64,000 nucleotides of DNA from Nitrosomonadales bacterium (GTDB lineage Bacteria > Pseudomonadota > Gammaproteobacteria > Burkholderiales > Gallionellaceae). Below are positions 58,710 through 64,000 of the stretch, in pieces. The stretch lies in the NCBI GenBank assembly GCA_016235045.1, contig JACRME010000016.1:124001-188000 (forward strand). The letters are read 5' to 3'. The first letter of the stretch is position 1, and each line of letters starts with the position of its first letter. The notes below the pieces were generated by a model, which was not told where the DNA came from, did not search any database, and was given only the letters and a program-made list of their open reading frames with translations. Made by a program: the position numbers and the translations under genes.

Positions 58710-60374
58710 ATGTTATCAAGACTCAAATTCATCCTGCCGTTAGCGGCAGCAAGCGCGCTGCTGGCAGTGCCCGCAGCATTCGCCGTACCCGCCAAGCCGG
58801 AGGCCATGATTGCGCCGCAAGCGCAGACAACGCCTCAAGTCCAGGCTGAAGCGGTTGGCAAACCGAAAGCCGCGTCCACCGGCGATCACAGCAAGTTCAA
58901 GGAACTGCAAAAGAACTTCAAGACCGGCCCGGAAGTCACGCAAGCATGCCTGACTTGCCACACCGAAGCCGCCAGGCAAGTGCAGCACACCAAGCACTGG
59001 ACGTGGGAATCCACCGATCCCAAGACCGGACAGGTGCGCGGCAAGAAAAACATCATCAACAACTATTGCACCTCCCCCGTCTCGAACGAAAAAGACTGCA
59101 TGGCCTGTCATGCGGGTTACGGCTGGAAGGACAACAGCTTCGACTTCAAAGTCGAGAAGAACGTGGACTGCCTGATCTGCCATGACACGACGGGTACCTA
59201 TCGCAAGCTGCCGGGCGACGCCGGACATCCGGTGTACAAGCGCGTGGAATTTCCGAAGGGATCGGGCAAGTTCGTCGAGCCTGCCGACCTGAAGAAGGTG
59301 GCGCAGAGCATCGGCATGCCCAGCCGCAGCAACTGCGGTTCCTGCCACTTCTTTGGTGCAGGCGGCAACGGCGCCAAACACGGCGACCTCGATGCCTCGC
59401 TGCAGCATCCCGGTAAATACCTGGACGTGCACATGAACGAGAAGGGGTTGAATTTCTCCTGCGTCACCTGCCACGCCACCTCCAGCCATGAAGTCTCCGG
59501 CAGCCGTTACAACGTGGCGGCCGCAGTCGAAGGGCCGGCGCACATACGCGGCAAGAAAGACGAATCGCCCGCCGCCTGCCAGTCCTGCCACAGCGACAAG
59601 CCGCACCATGAGTCCAGGCTCAACCAGCATACCGACAAACTCGCCTGCCAGACCTGTCACATCCCGCTCTACGCACGCAACGAGATCGGTACCGAGGCAA
59701 GCTGGGACTGGTCGCAAGCCACCATCATGGGACCGGACGGCAAGCCGACGGCAAGCAAAGACAGCGCCGGGCGCCGCAAATTCGACACCAAGAAAGGTAC
59801 CTGGGTGTGGGATTCCCACGTCATTCCCGAATACCGCTGGTATAACGGCGTTTCCACTTACAAGGTGATCGGCGACAAGATCGATCCCTCCAGGACCGTG
59901 CAGATCAACGAAGTAGGCGGCAGCCCGAACGATCCCGATTCGCGCATCTGGCCCACCAAGGTACACCGCGGCAAACAGCCTTACGACAAAGTGAACAACT
60001 ATCTCACCGTGCAACATACTGCCGGCGAAGACGCCACCGCGCTATGGCACAACTTCGACTGGCAGAAAGCGATCGGTACCGGCATGAAAACCGCCGGTCT
60101 GAAATACAGCGGCGAATACGGCTTCGTCGATACCGAGATGACCTGGCCGATCACCCACATGGTCGCGCCCAAGCATGATGCCTTGTCCTGCGCCCAGTGC
60201 CACAGCAAGCACGGACGTCTGCAAGGAATCGAAGGCGTGTATCTGCCATCCCGAGATAACAACAAATGGCTCGACCTGGCTGGCTGGACGCTGGTCCTGC
60301 TGTCGCTGATCGGCGTGCTGATCCACGGCGGCCTGCGCATCTACACCGGCAAGAACAAAGGACAACACAAATGA
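58710..60374 (+). CDS. Octaheme c-type cytochrome, tetrathionate-reductase (Otr) family
   Basis: A 554-aa exported multiheme protein: signal peptide 1-25, eight CxxCH motifs (near residues 79, 130, 154, 210, 251, 290, 313, 494) and a C-terminal transmembrane helix (about 523-545). The heme spacing, with a long gap before the last heme, fits the Otr family, whose Shewanella member reduces tetrathionate, nitrite and hydroxylamine in vitro. Natural substrate here is open. It overlaps the following cytochrome b gene by 4 nt. The C-terminal helix suggests attachment to that partner. Confidence 0.88.
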   Translation: MLSRLKFILPLAAASALLAVPAAFAVPAKPEAMIAPQAQTTPQVQAEAVGKPKAASTGDHSKFKELQKNFKTGPEVTQACLTCHTEAARQVQHTKHWTWESTDPKTGQVRGKKNIINNYCTSPVSNEKDCMACHAGYGWKDNSFDFKVEKNVDCLICHDTTGTYRKLPGDAGHPVYKRVEFPKGSGKFVEPADLKKVAQSIGMPSRSNCGSCHFFGAGGNGAKHGDLDASLQHPGKYLDVHMNEKGLNFSCVTCHATSSHEVSGSRYNVAAAVEGPAHIRGKKDESPAACQSCHSDKPHHESRLNQHTDKLACQTCHIPLYARNEIGTEASWDWSQATIMGPDGKPTASKDSAGRRKFDTKKGTWVWDSHVIPEYRWYNGVSTYKVIGDKIDPSRTVQINEVGGSPNDPDSRIWPTKVHRGKQPYDKVNNYLTVQHTAGEDATALWHNFDWQKAIGTGMKTAGLKYSGEYGFVDTEMTWPITHMVAPKHDALSCAQCHSKHGRLQGIEGVYLPSRDNNKWLDLAGWTLVLLSLIGVLIHGGLRIYTGKNKGQHK

Positions 60375-60976
60375 ACACAGTAAACCGCATTTACCTCTAC
60401 AAACGCTATGAGCGTTTCTGGCACTGGTCGCAGGCCCTGCTGGTCATCTCCATGCTGATCACCGGCTTCGAGGTGCATGGCAGCTATCATCTGTTCGGTT
60501 TCGAAACAGCGGTAAGCCTGCATACCCTCTTCGCCTGGACATTGCTGACGCTCTGGGCGTTCACCATCTTCTGGCAGTTCACCACCGACGAATGGAAGCA
60601 ATACATCCCGACGCTGAAGAAAGTGGATGCCATGGTGCGTTATTACACCTTCGGCATTTTCCGCGATGCGCCCAACCCGTTCCAGAAAACGGCGGACAAG
60701 AAACACAACCCGCTGCAGCGCCTGGCGTATCTGGCGCTGCTGTCGATGCTGTCGCCGGTCATCTGGGGTTCCGGACTGATTTACCTGTTCTACGCCTACT
60801 GGAAGAGTTGGGGCGTGGATGCCTGGCTGAATCTGGAAGCGGTGGCATTCATCCACACTGCCGGCGCCTTCATGATGCTGGTGTTCTTCATCGCCCACGT
60901 CTACCTGACCACCACCGGCCATACGCCGACCGCGCACATCAAGACGATGATCACGGGCTGGGAAGACGTGGATTGA
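60371..60976 (+). CDS. Cytochrome b partner of the octaheme cytochrome
   Basis: A 201-aa integral membrane protein with about four helices and His residues suited to b heme (Trp-His-Trp near 19, His in Ser-Leu-His-Thr-Leu near 50, His in Phe-Ile-His-Thr and Ala-His-Val-Tyr near 160-175). It resembles the Ni/Fe-hydrogenase/cytochrome b561 group. ATG overlaps the octaheme gene stop (ATGA), so the two likely form a quinone-linked periplasmic redox complex. Confidence 0.88.
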   Translation: MNTVNRIYLYKRYERFWHWSQALLVISMLITGFEVHGSYHLFGFETAVSLHTLFAWTLLTLWAFTIFWQFTTDEWKQYIPTLKKVDAMVRYYTFGIFRDAPNPFQKTADKKHNPLQRLAYLALLSMLSPVIWGSGLIYLFYAYWKSWGVDAWLNLEAVAFIHTAGAFMMLVFFIAHVYLTTTGHTPTAHIKTMITGWEDVD

Positions 60977-60994
60977 CCTGCTTGACGCTGCAAA

Positions 60995-61025
60995 CAAAAA
61001 GCCGCTACTTGTAGCGGCTTTTTTA
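60995..61025. terminator. Bidirectional terminator
   Basis: AAAAAGCCGCTAC / GTAGCGGCTTTTT with a 2-nt loop, between the convergent cytochrome b and TlpA-like genes; A-run and T-run make it work both ways. Confidence 0.93.
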
Positions 61026-61041
61026 TTCCTGCCGTCCCGGA

Positions 61042-61908
61042 CTATTTGCCGGAACGTGCCGCCACATCGCGCAGCAGCGGCAAAAATTGCGGCCAGTGCA
61101 TCACCGGGCCGTTATTGGCAAACACGACAACTCCATGCTTGTCCAGGATGTAAGTAGTGGGAAAGACGGCGGCGAGGTCGCGGTCGCGGATCTGGTTGCC
61201 GTCCGCCAGCCTCAGCCAGTCCATCGAACTGCTCGTCACGCCCGAATCGTGGAACGGCAACTGCAAATGCTGTTGCCGTGCCCACTTGCGCGACTGCGCG
61301 AAACCCTCCCGCACCTGCAGCAACACCAACCGGATATCCGGGTAGGCGTCCAATTGCCGATACAGCTTCTGCAATTCGGGCATTTCGCTGCGGCAAGGCG
61401 AACACCAGGAACCCCAGAAATGCAGCAATACCACTTTGCCGCGCAAATCGGCCAGCGTCATGGACTTCCCGGCAGCGCTCCTGAATGCCAGATTGTAAAA
61501 GCGCTCGCCGCGATTCAGTCCGGCATGCGCCCGATCAGCCTCCCTTCGACTCAGGTACGGCCCCCAAAGGCGGGACCACGCCCGGGCATCGAACACCACC
61601 CTGTCATCCACCGCGTACAAGACGCAGGCTTGACCGTTCTCCTCACCGCAAGCGCTCAACGTGCTTTGCTGTGCCGATTCTGCGGACGATTCGCCCCCTT
61701 TCCACGACCATGCGCCTCCGGGGGCAATGGCGAAGGCACGGTGTTTGTCGAAGGTGAGGAAGTCCCGATAGCCTTCCCGCCCCGCGCTGTCGAGATGGGG
61801 AACTGCTTCCACATCGTCCAGCGCAGCAGCCAGCGTTGTCGTGTGCGAAAAAACGAAGCATATTGCCGCCAGGAAACCCTGGCGCAACAAACCGGGCGAA
61901 TCAGGCAT
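61042..61908 (-). CDS. TlpA/ResA-like periplasmic thioredoxin-fold protein
   Basis: A 288-aa exported protein. After a signal peptide (residues 1-29) comes an N-terminal domain of about 115 residues without recognised family, containing two cysteines (Ala-Cys-Gly and Ala-Cys-Val). Residues about 145-285 are a thioredoxin-like domain with Trp-Cys-Ser-Pro-Cys near 175. TlpA-type proteins reduce disulfides during cytochrome c or oxidase maturation, or act in sulfur metabolism. Its start overlaps the thioredoxin gene by 8 nt. Confidence 0.85.
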   Translation of the reverse strand: MPDSPGLLRQGFLAAICFVFSHTTTLAAALDDVEAVPHLDSAGREGYRDFLTFDKHRAFAIAPGGAWSWKGGESSAESAQQSTLSACGEENGQACVLYAVDDRVVFDARAWSRLWGPYLSRREADRAHAGLNRGERFYNLAFRSAAGKSMTLADLRGKVVLLHFWGSWCSPCRSEMPELQKLYRQLDAYPDIRLVLLQVREGFAQSRKWARQQHLQLPFHDSGVTSSSMDWLRLADGNQIRDRDLAAVFPTTYILDKHGVVVFANNGPVMHWPQFLPLLRDVAARSGK

Positions 61909-62269
61909 TGGTCTCGTGGTGTGTAATCAGTTTGTCAATAAACTGGCGTAGAAAGCGATCCGGCTGCGAGCTGTGGAAACGGTCCAACTCCACTCCGCGG
62001 CTATAGGCAATGACGGTCGGAAACCCGCGGACTTTGTGTTTTCCAGCGATGCGCATATTCTCGTCCGCATCCACCTTGGCCAAAAGGAATTTCCCGTCAT
62101 ATTCTTTAACCAGCCTTTCCAGATGGGGGCCGAGCACCTTGCAGGGTGCGCACCAGTCGGCACCGATGTCGAGCAGGATGGGGGTTTCCTGCGAACGGGC
62201 GACCACGCGCTCGTCGAAATTTTCTTCTTCCACGTCGTATGTAAAAGGATGGGGGTCGTGCATGTGCAT
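61901..62269 (-). CDS. Thioredoxin
   Basis: A 122-aa cytoplasmic thioredoxin with Asp-Trp-Cys-Ala-Pro-Cys-Lys near residue 39 (Ala in place of the usual Gly) and cis-Pro in Gly-Phe-Pro-Thr near 83. A His-rich N-terminal extension (Met-His-Met-His-Asp-Pro-His) is unusual. AAGGAAC lies upstream of ATG 62269. It is co-transcribed with the TlpA-like gene and divergent from hoxF. Confidence 0.88.
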   Translation of the reverse strand: MHMHDPHPFTYDVEEENFDERVVARSQETPILLDIGADWCAPCKVLGPHLERLVKEYDGKFLLAKVDADENMRIAGKHKVRGFPTVIAYSRGVELDRFHSSQPDRFLRQFIDKLITHHETNA

Positions 62270-62355
62270 AAGTAATCTGTTCCTTTGGGTGCTGTTTATG
62301 AGGATTAGGGGTACACTACCCCAATACGTTTCGGGGATGTACTAACGGCAACGCT

Positions 62356-64000
62356 ATGCTACCAGACAACGATATGCGTTTTAATGCTTCCGGGCAGGTA
62401 TGGCTGGATAAACTGGTCGTACAGCACGCCAGCGATGCATCCAGGCTGCTGCAAATCCTGCTGCAAGTGCAAGAGCGCTTCGGATACATCCCGCATCAGG
62501 CCATTTCGAGACTGGCCGAAAAGCTGACCATCCCGCTCGCCCGCATCGAAAGCGTGGCTTCGTTTTACTCCTTCCTGCACCTGCAACCGCACGGCGAATA
62601 CCGCGTCCTGTTCTCCGACAACATCACCGACCGCATGCTGGGCAGCCAGGCCTTGATGGATCAGATGTGCCAGTTGCTGTGGCTGCAGCCCGGCAGAGTT
62701 TCCGAAGACGGGTTGGTCAGCATTGGCCCTACTTCATGTACCGGCATGTGCGACCAGGGGCCGGCACTGCTGGTCAACGGGCGCGCCATCACGTGCCTGA
62801 CCCACCAGCGCGTGCAGGAAATTGCCCAACTGATACGCAACCGCACGCCGTTGGCCGACTGGCCCGCCGATTTTTTCCGTGTCGAGGACAATATCCGCCG
62901 CGGCGGCCTGCTGCTCGACAACAAGCTGAGTCCCGGGGCGGTGCTGCATGCGGCCGTTGCGCTGGGGGGCGACGCCATTGTCGAGCAGGTCAAGGCATCC
63001 GGCTTGCGCGGTCGCGGCGGCGCAGGCTTCCCCACCGGCATGAAATGGGAAGCCTGCCGCAAGGCGGCTGGCAAAGAACGTTATGTGGTGTGCAACGCCG
63101 ACGAAGGCGAACCGGGCACGTTCAAGGATCGGGTTCTGCTCACGCAGCAGGCGGATCTGGTATTCGAAGGCATGACGCTGTGCGCCCTGGCGGTCGGCGC
63201 CAGAAAAGGCTTCCTGTACCTGCGCGGCGAGTATCGTTACCTGCTCGAACCCCTGCAGGCGGTACTGCAGCGCCGCCGCAAGGACAACCTGCTGGGGAAC
63301 AAAATCCTTGGCAAGAGCGGATTCGATTTCGACATCGACATCCACCTCGGTTCCGGCGCCTACATCTGCGGCGAAGAATCGGCGCTGATCGAATCGCTGG
63401 AAGGCAAACGCGGCGTACCGCGCAGCCGGCCGCCCTTTCCGGTCACGCACGGTTATATGCAGCAACCCACCGCCGTGGACAACGTCGAGACCTTCTGCCA
63501 GGCCGCGCTCGCACTGCATATGGGCGCGGACAAATACCGCGCCGTCGGTACGGAAAAATCCAGCGGCAGCAAACTCATTTCAGTCTCCGGCGATTGCCCG
63601 CGTCCCGGCATCTACGAATATCCGTTCGGCGTATCCGTGCGCGAAGTGCTGCAGGATTGCGGCGCCGTGAACACGCGCGCCGTCCAGATCAGCGGCCCGT
63701 CCGGCGTGTGCGTGCCGGAAAGCGAATTCGGACGCAAGCTGGGCTTCGAAGACCTGCCCACCGCCGGCGCATTCATGGTGTTCGACGACAGCCGCGACAT
63801 GTTCGAAGTGGCGCGCAATTACGTGCATTTCTTTGCGCACGAGAGCTGCGGCTTCTGCACCCCTTGCCGCGTCGGCACCTCGATGCTGAAACAGACCATG
63901 GACAAGATCGCCGACGGACACGGCACGCAATACGACCTGAAAGAAATCGAGAACCTGGACCGCGTGTTGCAAACCAGCTCCCACTGCGGCCTCGGGCGCA
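62356..64000 (+). CDS. hoxF: HoxF-type diaphorase subunit (NuoE-NuoF fusion), 5' part
   Basis: Open to the window end (about 548 residues, no stop). Residues 1-155 are a NuoE-like domain, residues about 185-548 a NuoF-like FMN/NAD domain: Arg-Gly-Arg-Gly-Gly-Ala-Gly-Phe (NADH/FMN) near 218, Asn-Ala-Asp-Glu-Gly-Glu-Pro-Gly-Thr near 247, Gly-Ala-Tyr-Ile-Cys-Gly-Glu-Glu near 333, and the start of the N3-type [4Fe-4S] site Ser-Cys-Gly-Phe-Cys-x2-Cys near 497 with Cys near 545. This fusion is typical of HoxF of NAD-linked [NiFe]-hydrogenase; related formate dehydrogenase subunits cannot be excluded. The NuoE domain keeps Cys-x3-Cys near residue 128 but lacks the first cysteine pair. No strong ribosome binding site precedes ATG 62356. 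Confidence 0.85.
   Translation, partial: MLPDNDMRFNASGQVWLDKLVVQHASDASRLLQILLQVQERFGYIPHQAISRLAEKLTIPLARIESVASFYSFLHLQPHGEYRVLFSDNITDRMLGSQALMDQMCQLLWLQPGRVSEDGLVSIGPTSCTGMCDQGPALLVNGRAITCLTHQRVQEIAQLIRNRTPLADWPADFFRVEDNIRRGGLLLDNKLSPGAVLHAAVALGGDAIVEQVKASGLRGRGGAGFPTGMKWEACRKAAGKERYVVCNADEGEPGTFKDRVLLTQQADLVFEGMTLCALAVGARKGFLYLRGEYRYLLEPLQAVLQRRRKDNLLGNKILGKSGFDFDIDIHLGSGAYICGEESALIESLEGKRGVPRSRPPFPVTHGYMQQPTAVDNVETFCQAALALHMGADKYRAVGTEKSSGSKLISVSGDCPRPGIYEYPFGVSVREVLQDCGAVNTRAVQISGPSGVCVPESEFGRKLGFEDLPTAGAFMVFDDSRDMFEVARNYVHFFAHESCGFCTPCRVGTSMLKQTMDKIADGHGTQYDLKEIENLDRVLQTSSHCGLGR

Overview
The window looks like the chromosome of a chemolithotrophic, sulfur-oxidising betaproteobacterium. 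A member of the Nitrosomonadales/Gallionellaceae type (Sideroxydans- or Sulfuricella-like) is my inference, from the combination of a periplasmic Sox system without SoxCD in view, a complete oxidative-type dsr cluster, and typical betaproteobacterial housekeeping blocks. No species can be proved from the sequence alone. Genes are dense and the DNA is GC-rich. There is no rRNA, phage, insertion sequence or CRISPR array.

Bases 1-13100 hold periplasmic sulfur oxidation. The 3' part of a flavocytochrome c sulfide dehydrogenase gene (fccB-like) and a YeeE/YedE sulfur-compound transporter are followed by a TtrSR-like two-component system on the minus strand. Divergent from that system is soxYZAXB plus a DUF302 gene. 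An MBL-fold hydrolase (minus) faces a tusA-dsrE2 pair and a FadL-type outer-membrane protein. Two palindromes lie between the sensor kinase and soxY.

Bases 13370-16603 are an unusual six-gene minus-strand operon, divergent from dsrAB. In transcription order it encodes a 71-aa protein, a Cas6/Cmx6-like RAMP protein, a DsrC paralogue without redox cysteines, a tandem TusA, a 198-aa unknown and a TauD-like dioxygenase. It is my leading candidate for an undescribed system.

Bases 16895-30661 are dsrABEFHCMKLJOPN, a DUF4202 gene and cysG: reverse sulfite reductase, its sulfur-relay proteins, the membrane redox complex, and the siroheme and siroheme-amidation enzymes. Four uncharacterised genes follow to 32877. 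Together sox and dsr describe thiosulfate cleavage in the periplasm, delivery of sulfane sulfur to DsrC via TusA/DsrE-type carriers, and oxidation to sulfite in the cytoplasm.

Bases 32992-43374 are a conserved minus-strand housekeeping run: yceD, rpmF, plsX, fabHDG, acpP, fabF, pabC, mltG, tmk, holB and tatD. Bases 43433-56824 are mixed housekeeping: maf, dksA, four tRNAs (Cys, Gly, Leu, Ser), HU, rep, a CYTH-CHAD protein, a LemA/TPM group, a flavoprotein, a hydrolase, dnaQ, rnhA, a methyltransferase and gloB.

Bases 57165-64000 return to redox metabolism: two small proteins of unknown role, a DUF302 protein, an octaheme cytochrome c with a cytochrome b partner, two thioredoxin-fold proteins, and the start of a HoxF-type diaphorase gene that runs off the end of the window. 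Three palindromic repeat elements occur, one of them inside a coding sequence in frame.
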